Source of the DNA: Euglena gracilis
Lineage: Eukaryota > Euglenida > Euglenophyceae > Euglenales
Reading direction: 5' to 3'
Assembly: GCA_039621445.1 (NCBI GenBank)
Contig: CP154956.1
Location: 9,485,443-9,549,442, forward strand
Length of the DNA: 64,000 bases
The notes under the pieces are model-generated. The model was not told the origin of the DNA, searched no databases, and saw only the letters and a list, made by a program, of their open reading frames with translations. Of the stretch, positions 24,162 through 34,827 are shown in pieces (the stretch's first letter is position 1; each line of letters begins with the position of its first letter). The translations under genes were made by a program, and so were the position numbers.

Positions 24162-24272
24162 AACGCCCTGCGGATGCTGCAGGCTTCCCTCAAGACGTTG
24201 CCACGGCCCCACGACTGCGAACGGCCGAAGCCGTACGTGCCGCCCAACCCCCACCGCACCCCGTCGTACTGG
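24162..24272 (+). CDS. CNOT3: NOT3 exon: start of NOT box
   Basis: Encodes [11 protein letters not shown], then [18 protein letters not shown] and TPSYW, the first conserved block of the NOT3 C-terminal domain (family pattern LRMLEA...P.P.DSERP..Y.PR.P..TP). The start is placed five bases after a CTG at 24,154-24,156, the Euglena nonconventional 3' rule, and falls on a codon boundary. The end is uncertain: no usable GT or CAG lies near TPSYW, and a G-run follows at once. Confidence 0.88.
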
Positions 24273-27200
24273 CGAGGGGGTGGTGCCGGCGCGAAACCCA
24301 CCCTCCCCCCATCAGAAACAGCACAGGTTCATTCTTCCTGGGTTCTCATAGAGTCTAAAGTAGAACTACTGGGACGACAGAATACTTCTGACAACGGCAG
24401 GGCTAATTTATTTGGAGGCTGGCTCCAGAAATAAATCAATGTCTATGGCACTAATTACTTTTTTCAAAAATAAGCCATTCTTGGCCATTCGTATGTTCTC
24501 AGGTGTTTTGCAGATGATTTGCAATATTCTCAGACCCATTCCATACCGCGCTCCGTTCACCCTTTCATCACCGCCGCCTCCCCCCACCCCCAGACCCCCC
24601 ACCCCGCCTTTAACAACCCGGAGATCTTCTCCAAGTTCAACACCGACACGCTGTACTTCATCTTCTACTACCAGCAGGCAACGTACCAGCAGTACCTGGC
24701 GGCCAAGGAGCTCAAGAAGCAGTCGTGGAGGTAAGACCCCCCACCCTGGTGCAAGGAGCCCCCTGCGATGTGTCCCCCGCCGCCTTTTCAAGGCCTTGGG
24801 GCAGAGGCGGCTAGGGTGAGTGACCCCCCCCCCCCAAGCACAACTCCCCGGTCTCATGTTTGGGCGACATTACAAGACCCTCTCCGAGGTTTTAAATTTG
24901 GGGGGTTTATATTTTGGCGGAGAAAATCAATATTTTGTGCCTAAAAGCGTAAGTTTCCCAATACAATTTGTCTCATTTTGCCCAAATTGGCTCATTTTTC
25001 AGCATTGTTCCAGTGGTTACCATTTTTTTGCCCAAAGAACAAATTCATAGCCCAAATTGTCTGCTTGCTGGCGTCTCTCCCCGCTGCCCCGGAGAGGGGT
25101 GGGTACATTTGTTCGCCCCTGAGTGCCTGGGAGTGCACGGCCTGATTTTTGGGGTATCCCCCTGGGGGGAATTTCGGGCCTGACTCTGGGTTTAAAAGCG
25201 GTCTGGCGCAACAGACCCTCTTTTGGATGATGTTTCTGGGGCCCAGATTGCCTGTTGGGAAGTCGACCCCCCCCCTCCTCGTCAGGTCTTCTCACGCAGC
25301 CCTGGACTTTGGGTGTTAGGTGTTGCTGGTCCCCTCTTTTTCTGCCGCGCTGGTCCTGCCAGGACAAAATCATTGGATGATGATTCTGGGGATATCAATT
25401 TCTTTAGTTTTTTTTTTTGGAATCCAAACGTTTGGCTCATGGAGTGTTTTCAAAATGTAAATTGCCACAGTAGCGCAGTTTTCATAAAGCTACCGAGGCA
25501 GTTGCACGAACAAGCTTTGTTATCCAGGTGCGAAAAGTTCGATGTGCAGGACGTTTATTGTACACGGAACATGTTTATAAACTGCCTCCCCATCTTGTTC
25601 CTTCCCATCCACGTGCCCAGGTACCACAAGAAGTACCTGACCTGGTTCCAACGTCACGACCAACCCAAGGTGACCACTGATGAATATGCCCAGGGAGTTT
25701 GAGGAATCCACACTGGCCCTCACCTCCCTGGAAGCAGGGGGTAATACGCACCTGTTTTGTACATATTTACATATTTGTACGCATTTTTTTCATAGCCCAC
25801 TTTTTTGGCAAAAAGCACATATTTGCATATTTGCAAGAATTTGAAATTTTCGAGGACTTTTAGGCGGCGTGTTTGCCCATTTCTGCATCTGTGTTTTTCA
25901 CCCTTTTCCTAGAAAAGTGCGAAAATTTTTTTGGGGGGCCAACCACCTGGTTTTACAAAAATTTGGCCTTCTCTCTGTACTTGCCTTCCTGATCATACTT
26001 ATCCCCCCCCGTGTTTCCTGCGTGGGGATGGGGGGGTGTAGATGTGATCTGGATGCGCGAGTGCAGACTCCTCCCCCGCCTTGTGTCTGATCGTTACGCC
26101 ACTTTGTCTGAAAATCTTGCAATGAGAGGGTCTCCTTTTTGCTGAAAATTGCAGGGAATCCTCGGGGTTGGGATCTGGTTCTTAGTCGGCCAAAGGGTTC
26201 AGAAGTGGGTCAAGAGAGTGTCCGAAATCCATCCGCCTAAGTGACCTGAACAACACTCCATAAAATAGCTTTTGACTTTTTCAGATTTTTCAAAAAGCAA
26301 CACCCCAAGTTTCCCCCCATCTTTCTCCACGGGGTAGTTTGTCCTTTGCGCGATCATCATTGGGGTGCATGATTTTTTCCCGTCTTATTTTTAGCGGTGG
26401 GTTCTGTTGTACTTTTTTTTTGGAAATTCTGGGTTTTGTTGTGGTTCCTTCATCGACTGTTTTTTTGGCATTCCCTCAGTAGGGGTCCTTGCAGGCTGGG
26501 AGGGAAACCTACAAACAATCCTTGCAACACCTTTGCTTTTTTTTTATGGTACAAAGCGTTTTTTTTTGCAGCGAAAAAAAATTCAAAAAAAGTCTTTTTT
26601 TTCGCCGCAAAAAATGCTTTGTACCATAAAAAGGCAAAAGTTTTTTTTGAATTTTTTTTCGCCGCAAAAAATCTTTTGTACGATAAAAAAAGCAAAAGTG
26701 CTGCAAGAATTGTTTGCAGCGAAAAACAATTCAATTTTTTTTTTGAAGTTGAGTGATTTGCACCTGTTTTTCATCGCCTCAAACCCGGGTAAACCCAGCA
26801 ACCTCCCCAGCGCCCTGGTTCTGAGCAGGGCACGTACATCTACTTCGACTACGAGACGGGCTGGTGCCAGCGCATCAAGCAGGAGTTTGTGTTCAAGTAC
26901 ACCCGAGGCCTCGTGCCACGATGGAGACAGGGGCAGAGAGATGGACGATGGCGATGGATGGCTTCATGGATGGCTTCATGGATGGCTGGATAGCTGGCTG
27001 GATGGATTTTGCTTCCTCATCTTTGTGTCATTGTTGATTTGTAGCGTTGGATAATTGTCAACCTGGCTCGACCACGATTCTCGTTGCCACACAATTTTTG
27101 GGCACTTTTTTTTGGTCCATGACCAGGCAAACCTCAGCCCAGAGATTTTTTTTTTAAAGATTTGTGACCTGGGGGGGTTAGTGGGAGGGTGGGTGAGTGG

Positions 27201-27860
27201 GTGGGTGGGTGCCAGCTGAGCCCCCCCCCCCAGGGTGGTGGGGGTCAGGCTGAGTGGGTACCCCGCCTCAGGGAGGCGGGGTTTCCTTTATTTTCAATGC
27301 GAAGCATCAATTTTTTTGCTCCCCCCCCCCTCGAGGGGTTGTGCCTGCCTGCCTGCTCTGCGGCTCCCGATAACTCCGAGACCCCCCTCCCCCCGGAGGT
27401 TGGCCAAATTCAGCCTACCCTCAAAACGAACGAGCTAAACCCCCCCAAATAATACCCCCACCCGGGTATTATTATTTTTTCGCCTGAAGTCCCGCCCGAG
27501 GGGGGGTATTATTTGGGAGGGGTAATAGCACCAAAATTTTAAAATTTCTCGAAGTCTCGTAGGACCAAAAATAGCACCCAAAACCCCCCTTTGAGGTCAT
27601 TTTTTGAACTTTCTCATGAAATTCAGCATTTTTGGAGGCCAGGTAATCCAGAAAAATCTATTTTTTTTAGTAATTTGTTGTCAGAGATTGCGATTTTTTA
27701 CGTATATTTTCAGGTCAAAATCCGGGTTGTCGGCCCGAAATTGGGGGGGGGGTATTAACCCGGTCTCCGAAAATGGACCCCGAGGGGGGGGGTATTATTG
27801 GGGGAGGGTTTACCACGGGCCCTCGCTCCTGCCTACCTCGAGGACGAGCTCCAGATCTAG
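24162..27860 (+). CDS. CNOT3: CNOT3/NOT3 gene, 3' part encoding the NOT box domain (five exons)
   Basis: The joined exons encode the C-terminal NOT box (NOT2/3/5 family) of CCR4-NOT subunit 3. In this family the domain pairs with NOT2 on the NOT1 scaffold of the cytoplasmic mRNA deadenylation complex. Blocks in order: [100 protein letters not shown], and a terminal YLEDELQI followed by TAG. This order and ending match plant and fungal NOT3. The NOT3 N-terminal coiled coil is not visible, so the start lies in uncertain exons upstream or outside the window. Introns are mixed: one GT-AG, one clear CAG/CTG nonconventional, two with unclear ends. Confidence 0.93.
24580..24730 (+). CDS. CNOT3: NOT3 exon: core of NOT box
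   Basis: Encodes [14 protein letters not shown], then [13 protein letters not shown] and [13 protein letters not shown]. The YLAA(K/R)ELKKQSWR segment is diagnostic for NOT3/NOT5. The 3' end is a clear GTAAGA donor at 24,731 that splits the Arg codon after TGG. The 5' edge is open: the frame is free back to about 24,514, but the conserved stretch begins only in the C-rich run near 24,585, where no AG precedes it at the needed phase. Confidence 0.9.
24731..25620 (+). other. NOT3 intron, conventional GT-AG
   Basis: Starts GTAAGA and ends CCCAG between two exons fixed by conservation. AGGTA straddles both splice points. The intron body is T-rich, holds no recognisable gene, and shows that ordinary spliceosomal introns coexist with the unusual ones in this gene. 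Confidence 0.9.
25621..25687 (+). CDS. CNOT3: NOT3 exon: [12 protein letters not shown] block
   Basis: The exon follows a CCCAG acceptor. Its first G completes the Arg codon left by the previous exon, giving [16 protein letters not shown] as in all NOT3 proteins. It ends after TDEY at 25,687. The next bases are GCCCAG, with no GT, and place CAG exactly at intron positions +4 to +6. Ending here makes the joined protein read TDEYEQGTY, the family consensus; ending three codons later would give the poorer TDEYAQ. Confidence 0.93.
25688..26822 (+). other. NOT3 intron, nonconventional (CAG/CTG type)
   Basis: Intron starts GCCCAG and ends CTGGTTCT. No GT-AG pair is compatible with the conserved protein. 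CAG occupies +4 to +6 and CTG -8 to -6, as described for Euglena gracilis nonconventional introns. It contains a large A/T hairpin at 26,525-26,740. Confidence 0.85.
26525..26740. repeat. A/T-rich compound hairpin in NOT3 intron
   Basis: ATGGTACAAAGC near 26,547 pairs with GCTTTGTACCAT near 26,613, and a third arm (CTTTTGTACGATAAAAAAAG) lies near 26,671. Flanked by long T and A runs and TTTGCAGCGAAAAA. Confidence 0.8.
26823..26900 (+). CDS. CNOT3: NOT3 exon: [14 protein letters not shown] block
   Basis: Encodes [17 protein letters not shown] followed by IKQEFVFKY, matching the family block EQGTY(V/I)YFDYE..W..R.K..F.F.Y. The start lies five bases after CTG at 26,815-26,817. The 3' edge is not settled: TAC (26,898-26,900) recurs at the start of the last exon, so the cut could be on either side of it, and conservation would allow one extra codon. 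Confidence 0.92.
27437..27811 (-). repeat. AAATAATACCCC terminal-inverted-repeat element, copy 1
   Basis: Begins AAACCCCCCCAAATAATACC and ends GGTATTATTGGGGGAGGGTTT. The interior matches the reverse complement of 40.82-41.33 kb. It ends 22 bp before the last NOT3 exon. Confidence 0.85.
27834..27860 (+). CDS. CNOT3: NOT3 last exon with stop codon
   Basis: Nine codons, YLEDELQI and TAG, match the C-terminal end of plant NOT3 (YLEDEL plus two residues). No AG acceptor lies just upstream. CTG at 27,829-27,831 would place the splice point at 27,836/27,837 under the nonconventional rule, and TAC there duplicates the TAC at the end of the previous exon. The product would then read FVFKYLEDEL, two residues shorter than the usual FEY-x-YLEDEL. 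Confidence 0.87.
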   Translation, partial: YLEDELQI

Positions 27861-30140
27861 ACCCTGCCGTGGCTGCTTCCCCGCTCCCACTCTCACCCTC
27901 TTTTCCGAATCCCTTGGTCCGCATTTGATTTCCGTAGAGGCTTTGGCAAGCAGCACGTTCTGGAAGTTGCACGGTGTTTGAAGCAAGGCTTGAATTTTGC
28001 AATACCGGGTCCTTCCCAGTTGCTTACGGTGAACACCCCTGCTGACCTGCTGAGAGACCAACTCACCCAAGGGCCATCCAAACACCCTGGCCCCCCGGGG
28101 GGGGCAGCTTTTTTTGCCAATTTGTGTGTGTGTGTGTGTGTGTGTTCCCCCCCACCAAAGAGCCCTCATGTGTTTTGAACTATTCAGTTAAAGTTCAAAT
28201 AATGTCCGAAGAAGCTCCTGAATGATTCTATTGGACCTTTCAGCTGAGGAGAAGAAAGCAGACAAATTGGACAACCATAGGAGGATGTATTCACTTGTTC
28301 CTGCTTTCTTGGTATTGCTCTGTGTGCATCTGCAACTCCTGCAACTGCTATTTTGGCAAAAACCTGCAACAATTACTCTTTAATTATCTCTTTTTCTCTC
28401 ATTTGTCCTTTCCATTTCCAACTTTTGCAATTTTCAACAATCCGTTTTTTCCCCCCTGCTACTCCTGTGTCCTTCCACAACAGACAGAAAGCCGCCAAAG
28501 CCTTGAACGTACGTTGGCCACGCGCCGGCAATAAGGTTGGGAGGAGACAGCTAACCTGCCCAGAACATGGAACACCGCGTGGGATGCTTTGACGCCCGTT
28601 CACGTTTTATGCATCACTGATTGCCTATGATCATTGCTTGCCTTTGGTTGTCCAACTGTGTTGTCCAGGCAAATGAAATACCCCCTGTGCCAACGGTGCT
28701 TTTCTGGAACACTGCCCAGTGTCCTTCGTTGAAGTAAGGAAGGTAGTTCCTAGGGATAGCTTGATTGTGTAAATGCACACAGATTTTGTTTTGTGCACAT
28801 TCTAATTGGATGCTAGAATACATATGTTGATGTATATTTACATTGAAGTAGGTGCACGCTGCGTGTTCTGTGTGTGTTCATTGTCTTTGGGTTGTTTTCT
28901 CCTTCTTTTTCCCCCTTGATTCCACCCTTTTTGCAAATTTTTATCATTTCTGAGAATTCTGACCAAAACTTCCCTTTTTTGAAACTGCAGCCTACAAGGG
29001 TCCCCCGGGGGGAATCAGAGTCGGGCTGAGAGTCCCCCTTCCCGGAGGGGATTTTCCCTCTATTTTCGGTGCGAATTACAAAAGTGAGTCCTCCGGACCC
29101 CCTAAAGTTGGGGGGGGGGCGTCCCCCACCCTTCAAAAACGTACACGACCCGCGGTTTAGAAAAGAGGGCATCTTCGACACCTTGCGGTGCTACCCCCCC
29201 CCCCGAGCTGAAGGCCGGGGCCCGACAAGGGAATTTGGACCAGATCAATTGGGACCGGGATCATCGATTCACTTAACACCTGTCTGACCCCTCCCTGGGT
29301 GTGTGCGTGGGTTTTCGAGAGCGGGTGGGTGGGTCACTGGACCCCCTACCACGGGGGAGGGGATGCACCAGGCCGGAAATAAATTTCAAAGGTTGTCAGA
29401 CGCTTTCGGGCGGGTTTTTGCGCAGGAGGACGGGTGGGTGGGTTAACTCCATGGATTCACTTGGTGACCTGGGGCCGGGGGTGTGACTGACTGGGACTGT
29501 GACTGTGACGTTTGTGTGTCACTGGGACTGTGACGTTTTGAGCTCCAGACCCCCCGGGGTGGAGCGACCGAAATGGCCAAAATTGGCCACCGGATGCCAA
29601 GGCGCTGGAAAGTTTTTTTGTTTAGTTTAGTTTTTTTGGGGGGGCCAAAACCCCAAATGGATTTTAGGCCGTGTGGCCAAATTCGAGGCCGTGTGGCCAG
29701 ATTGACCCCCCCCCCCCTTCTCCAGGAGGGGTAGACAGCGGTGATTGGTGTGATTGGTGAAAGTGACGGACTGGTTTTTTGAAAGCGGAAAGTCACCCGG
29801 GGGTCAGCAAGCAATGGTGTGGCCGGGATCCGAAACCGATCCCCCCGGGAGAGGGGGGAGGTTGTGCCTGCCATAGTCACGCCCCTCATGCAGGCCCCTC
29901 CAAGGCGGTGCGGGACTCCCCGCAACCCCACGGGTGGTGGGTTGCGTCCCCCGCCATCCTGGCGGTAGGGGGTCCCCCCCCCCACCAGGCTTTCCTGTGC
30001 CCTGCCCTGCCCTGCCCCCCCCCCCATGTTTTTAAATTGTTAAAAAGTGCCGCCTGGGCCGGACGAGCAAGCCCACAGGGGTCTCCGCCCCGCGCCACAG
30101 CGGGAACCTCCGCCCAAGGCACATGGTCCACCCCGGCCTC
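27861..30140. other. region after NOT3 stop, probable intergenic
   Basis: Follows the NOT3 stop codon. Holds (GT)n at 28,127, an A/T-rich part (28.2-28.9 kb) and, from 29.0 kb, C/G-run repeats with GTGACTGACTGG-type segments. A possible short exon near 28,487 (RQKAAKALN) is too weak to call. No promoter or polyadenylation signal is recognisable. Confidence 0.5.
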
Positions 30141-30141
30141 C

Positions 30142-30187
30142 CGGCGGCGAGTGCATGAGCGAGTTCAAACGCCTGCAGGAGGCGTTT
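30142..30187 (+). CDS. candidate exon, MSEFKRLQEAF
   Basis: Frame reads RPPGGECMSEFKRLQEAF with good third-position bias between a C-rich run and a G-run. It contains an ATG and could be near the start of the coiled-coil/PUB gene, but neither splice site is certain. Confidence 0.4.
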
Positions 30188-30820
30188 GGGGCAGGCTTCT
30201 GCTGAATGGTTGGGGGGGGGATGGCGGGGGGGGGGCTCGCCTGCAACGTCCAAATTTGTCCAGTTTCTTGCGGACCACCCGGGGGGGGGGTCCACTAGCA
30301 GGGCTGGCTGGTGGAATTTTTGTTCCCAGTGACTGGCACAAGGCGCTGAAAAATTCTTTCGGCATCGCAGACCTGCCGAAAATGCCCGGTTTGGCAATTT
30401 TTTGATTTTTATATGAACAAAAACCAGCCAAAGTACACATTAAAACACTTCACTTCCAACTCGATGCACAGTGCCGGAGGAATTTGTTTTCCGTCGGGGG
30501 CCCCCTGGACTCCAAGGGGGGAGGAGGGGTTCTAAGGGTGGCCTTTTTCCTCCCCCCCCTTTGTCCACCGACCACCCCCGAAACAACGACCAGCCCCCCA
30601 TTTGGGGGTTGCAGGCAAGGGGGTGCATACGACCACCCTCCTGGTCGGGGTTGTAGGTGGCTTTGAAAATTGGGTTGATTTTGGCACCGAGTAGGTTGAG
30701 CACGACCCCCCGGGTCGGGGGTTGGAGGAACCCGGTCATTGGGCAAAGGGGGGGGGTAGTGGCTGGTGAAATGGCTGGCTAGTGGACCCCCAAACAAAAG
30801 CCTGGTTCGGGGGCCTAAAG

Positions 30821-30890
30821 GCCTTCCTCGATGCGTTGGACTGCGGTGGGGTGCCGGATTTGGAACCCGCGGCCCCCCTGCCTTCCCATC
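30821..30890 (+). CDS. candidate exon, AFLDALDCGGVPDLEP
   Basis: Follows a CTAAAG acceptor in phase 0 and reads AFLDALDCGGVPDLEPAAPL. The end is uncertain (GT at 30,845 or later). Product unknown; placed in the PUB gene only by position and strand. Confidence 0.4.
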
Positions 30891-31382
30891 CCCCCCAAAG
30901 CGCGACTGTGTGCTCGTGCCGAAGGCCAACGCACGTGCGCACACATACAGATTAGAGGAATTCACAAATATACAAACGCACTGGTGCCAGGAGGGACTGG
31001 GCAGGGCTTTCAGAGGGTCGATTTGGGGGTCCAAAAAATCGGCACTTCCCACTGAAAAGAGAGAAAAAACAGTCCAGGGAGTACCCATTTGGCCCGACCC
31101 CCATCCACTTACTCAAACCCCACGAGTCAACAAAAATGGCATCTGATTTTCGGGCCAATTCGCGGGTTTTGCACAATTATCTCCGCCACAAAAACAGCTG
31201 GGATACTTTTTTTCCAACCCCCCCCTTGCACGTGGGTGGGTGTCCACCCCCCGCGGTTCTTAAAAAACCTCTGGCAGAAATATTTGGGTGATTTTTACTT
31301 TAAAAGAAAACAAAGGAATTCGGTCCGCGCCAGAAACAACGCAAGCTGACCGAGAAGCCATGTTGACAGTGGGTCGGTGCCC

Positions 31383-31490
31383 CCGGCCCGCAAAGCCGGC
31401 ATCGTGGGCGCGATGGGGACCATCGAGGAGTGGCGGCCGAAGGTGGAGAAGATGCGGGGCAAGGCCCTGGAGAAGGACAAGGACAAGCAG
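31383..31490 (+). CDS. exon, ARKAGIVGAMGTIEEW...ALEKDKDKQ
   Basis: Encodes ARKAGIVGAMGTIEEWRPK then VEKMRGKALEKDKDKQ, a charged helix. It ends at CAG|GTGCGG (GT at 31,491), phase 0, and the same CAG also satisfies the +4 rule if the exon ends two codons earlier. Joins in frame to the exon at 34,249. No family recognised. Confidence 0.6.
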
Positions 31491-32159
31491 GTGCGGCGCA
31501 ACCCCTCCCCCTCCCCGCGCCATCGCCGGGCCGATGCAGCCTGTCTAACCCCGTCTAACAGAACTTGGCTTTCGCCATCATTCCACAGCTAGCCCGATGT
31601 GTGTCCCAAACCTGCATCCAACAAACGTGTTGTAGATATACAACTGCTATATTTAATGTCTCGGGGTGAAAGCTGTCTATTTCAACCACTCAAATTCGGA
31701 CAGAAATCTCTTACCTGGCCAGGCATAGATGGAAATCCTTCGGTTTTGAGGTAGGTGGTAGGGGGGTAGGGTCCGAACCCCCCCCTGCTTGGCAGGTTCC
31801 AGAAATAGTGAACTCTTTCTTCCGGTGCTGCACGCCGGAAAATGAGCGAAAAATGCTCCTTTCCCTCACTTTTGAGTGTATTGCACATTTTTTTGATTAG
31901 GTGTGTTTCCCAGATGCAAGCACCTCTGATGATGCTGGGTGATGCTGGGCGATGCAGGGCTAATTTGGGGGCTATTTGTCACTGATTTGGCAAATATTGA
32001 GCATATTTTATGGCATTTTTGGCCATTTTGCGCCCTTTTGGTGATTTTGGGTCATTTTTCACAATCTTTTGTGCCCATTGTTGGCGTTTTTGGGTAAATT
32101 TTTGGTTATTTCAAGCCATTTTAGGTCATTTTGGTTGCTTTTGGGGAGCCAACGGATGA

Positions 32160-32600
32160 ATACAGATATTGGACAAGATGCAGATGCTGGGCAAGATGCA
32201 GATGCTGGACAAGGTTGGACAAGATGTAGATGCTGGACAAGATGCAGATGGTGGACAATATGTTGATGCTGGACAACGTGCAGATGCTGGACAAGATGCA
32301 GATGCTGGACAAGATGAAGTGGGTGCAGACACTGGACAACATGCAGATGCTAGACAAGATGCAGATGCTGGACAAGATGCAATGGATACGATACTACACA
32401 AGATGCAGTGGATCCAAATCTGGACAAGATTCGGATGCAGGATGTAACGGATGCAGATACTAGACAAGATACTTGACAATTTGCAGGTACTGGACAATGA
32501 TGCACACACCAATATTGTACAACCAATGGATGCAGATACTGGACAAGATTCAGACACTGGATTAGTGCAGTGATGCAGATACTGGATTGGCCAAATGAAA
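32160..32600 (+). repeat. 18-bp minisatellite GATGCAGATGCTGGACAA
   Basis: About 24 imperfect units of GATGCAGATGCTGGACAA. The period is a multiple of three, so frames stay open on both strands without implying a gene. Confidence 0.92.
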
Positions 32601-32689
32601 TTCGGGATCAGGGGAGATGCTTGTGGCCAATGGTCTAAAATTGGCTTTGACCGACCAAAGTGGTCTTAAAGGAGCCAAAGCAGTCAATC

Positions 32690-33010
32690 AGCAGTCAAAT
32701 CGGAATTATATCTGGCATTAACCACAAGCCAAAGACGGCCAAAGGTGGGTTAAATCGGGCAAAGTAGCCAAAAGTGGCCAAAAGTGGCCAAGAGTGGCCA
32801 AAAGCTGTACAAGTGGGTAAATGACCAAACGTGGATAAAAGTGGATGAAGTGTATGTAGATGCTGTATTGGATGCTTTGGTGGCAGGTATCTGAGTGAAT
32901 GTGGGTACAAGAGGTACACCTCCAAGGGCTTCAAAGGCGATGCTGGGAGATACTGGGCGATGCTGGGCGATGCTGGGCAATGCAGGGTGATGCTGGGCGA
33001 TGCTGGGCTC
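32690..33010. repeat. AAAAGTGGCC decamer tract and GATGCTGGGC repeats
   Basis: Degenerate AAAAGTGGCC units at 32,720-32,850 (same family as 2.5 and 49 kb) and GATGCTGGGC units at 32,939-33,008. Confidence 0.8.
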
Positions 33011-33741
33011 AAGGGCATGGGTGACCAGAGGTGCTTGCCCACATTAAAATGTTTGAAAAAATAAGAAAAATGGACATTTTTGGATTTATTTTCAATGAAA
33101 ATCAGGGATTTTTAACCACTTTTGGCCTCGTATCCGGGTACACCGGCCCACAAAACCTGGACCCCTTCAGTTTCGAGGTAGGAGGGGGGGGTCCGAACCC
33201 CCGTGTTGAAAGTCTGGACCTCCCCCCTCAAGGTTTCCCATACATCCCTGGACCTGGCTTTTGGCCAGACCGATCCCCCCCCAGAGGGGGAAGGGGAGGG
33301 GGGTCCAGCGCCTTGAAAACCCACTCCAACCCACCCAAAGGGTCCCACCAGTCCCCCTCCCTTGATGTCCAACGACCTGTAATGTGTGTCCTCCAAACGG
33401 GGTGGGGGTTGCTGGACTAAATGAGTATATCATGCATACCTGAAAGGGGGCGAAGTTATCACTCTCAGTCAGATTATAATGCAGGATCAGCACCAAGTGG
33501 ATAACATACGTGAATACGCACAAGATAGGATCATACCATCATGTACCAACCACCAACCACGCATGACCTGCCTGAACTGCGAGTCCTTTTCCACCGCTCT
33601 GCCAGCATTTGCCCCTCGCTGTTCGCCGACATCTGGAGAAATCAAAGAACGTTCAGTCGGGCACCGCTTTATCCAAAGGCTTTCACAACCATTTTCTTGA
33701 ATTCCCCTTCCAGGGTGGGGGGGGTAGTGTGTGTCTGTATG

Positions 33742-33785
<44 letters not shown>

Positions 33786-34248
33786 GCGTGTGTGTGTGTG
33801 TGGGTGTGTGTGTGTCTGTACGCATGTTTTTTTTGTCAAACCCAGACATACTGGTTGGTTTGGGCCTGAGAAAGCTGTCCCTCCCCTTCGTTGCACTAAG
33901 GCTTCTTGTCTGTTTGTGGCCGGAGCTAACTTCGCTTCTGGCCCAGTTGTGTGGAGAGTGGCCAGGGACCACTGTCCCCCTCCCGAAAGGTGGTTCTCCG
34001 TGGACCTGTGGTCCGGATGATGCATTTTCGGCTCGAAAACACTTTTTCTGGGTTCGGGAGGCCAAAAAAAACATGATTTCGGGCCAATATTTTTTTTCGA
34101 TTTTTTTGGATTTTTTTTCGACTTTTTTGTCCGAAAAGGGCTGGGTCTGACAGTGGAAAAATTGTGCAAAATGTCCCAAATCGGCAGAAAACGGCCGTAT
34201 CTCAGGCTAGGCACCGGTCTGACCCCCCATCGGCCTCCCCGGCCGCAG

Positions 34249-34326
34249 GTGTACGGGGAGGCGATGGTGAAGCGCGTGCTGGACCTCCTGGCGGAGTGGG
34301 ACCCCCTACTGCCCCGGCCCACGCCG
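34249..34326 (+). CDS. exon, VYGEAMVKRVLDLLAEWDPL
   Basis: Twenty-six codons after a GGCCGCAG acceptor, ending at CCG|GTGCCT; phase 0 at both ends. Predicted amphipathic helix VYGEAMVKRVLDLLAEW followed by DPLLPRPTP. Strong G/C third-position bias. Likely part of the PUB-domain gene by position. Confidence 0.62.
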
Positions 34327-34756
34327 GTGCCTCAGCGCCTCGACAGCCCGACCACCGTCTCAAGGACTCCTGCCTTGGGGTCCCCGGCCTGGCTGGGCGG
34401 TTAGGAATGGCCGCCCGCGCCCGGCAATCGGGAACAGAAATGAAGCAAAACTCGGAATGGTGTGTTGAATGAGAAATGGAGTGTCTCACTCCTGCTCAAC
34501 AAATAGTACAATTTTTTGAACCCGTAGAATTTTGTTGCATTTTTTTTCTCCAAAAAACAACTTTGAATGATAAAAACTTTAAATAACTTTTAATGATAAT
34601 AATACCGATATTAAATTTATTACCGTATTTATTATTGTTATTCTTATCACTTAATATTGTTTTTTTTTTCGTTTTTTTCCGCCGGGGTGTTCCAAACTTA
34701 AAAGTGCCTTGTTCTTCATGCCATTTCGATTGACCAGGGATTGCCCCCCTGCCACC

Positions 34757-34827
34757 CCGTCGCCGCGAGGCAGTGGCGTGCCGGCGGCGGAGGAGTGGGA
34801 CGAGCGGATCGAGGCGGAGTTCGCCCC
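34757..34827 (+). CDS. exon, PSPRGSGVPAAEEWDERIEA
   Basis: The start is five bases after CTG at 34,749-34,751, phase 0. Reads PSPRGSGVPAAEEWDERIEA then EF. It ends before GCCCAG (CAG at +4) in phase 2, which fits an AG acceptor at 37,028-37,029 in phase 2. The open frame continues with Gly/Pro-rich sequence, so a longer exon is possible. Confidence 0.55.

Noticed and set aside
26440-26760. Phe/Lys-rich frames on both strands
   Set aside because: Created by the A/T hairpin in the NOT3 intron.
31383-31490. Ribosomal protein L37a/L43 (KAGIVG..GT)
   Set aside because: Only the first dozen residues resemble it; no zinc-finger cysteines follow.
32126-32560. Asp/Gln/Met-rich or Ser/Cys-rich repeat proteins on both strands
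   Set aside because: 18-bp minisatellite; period divisible by three keeps frames open.
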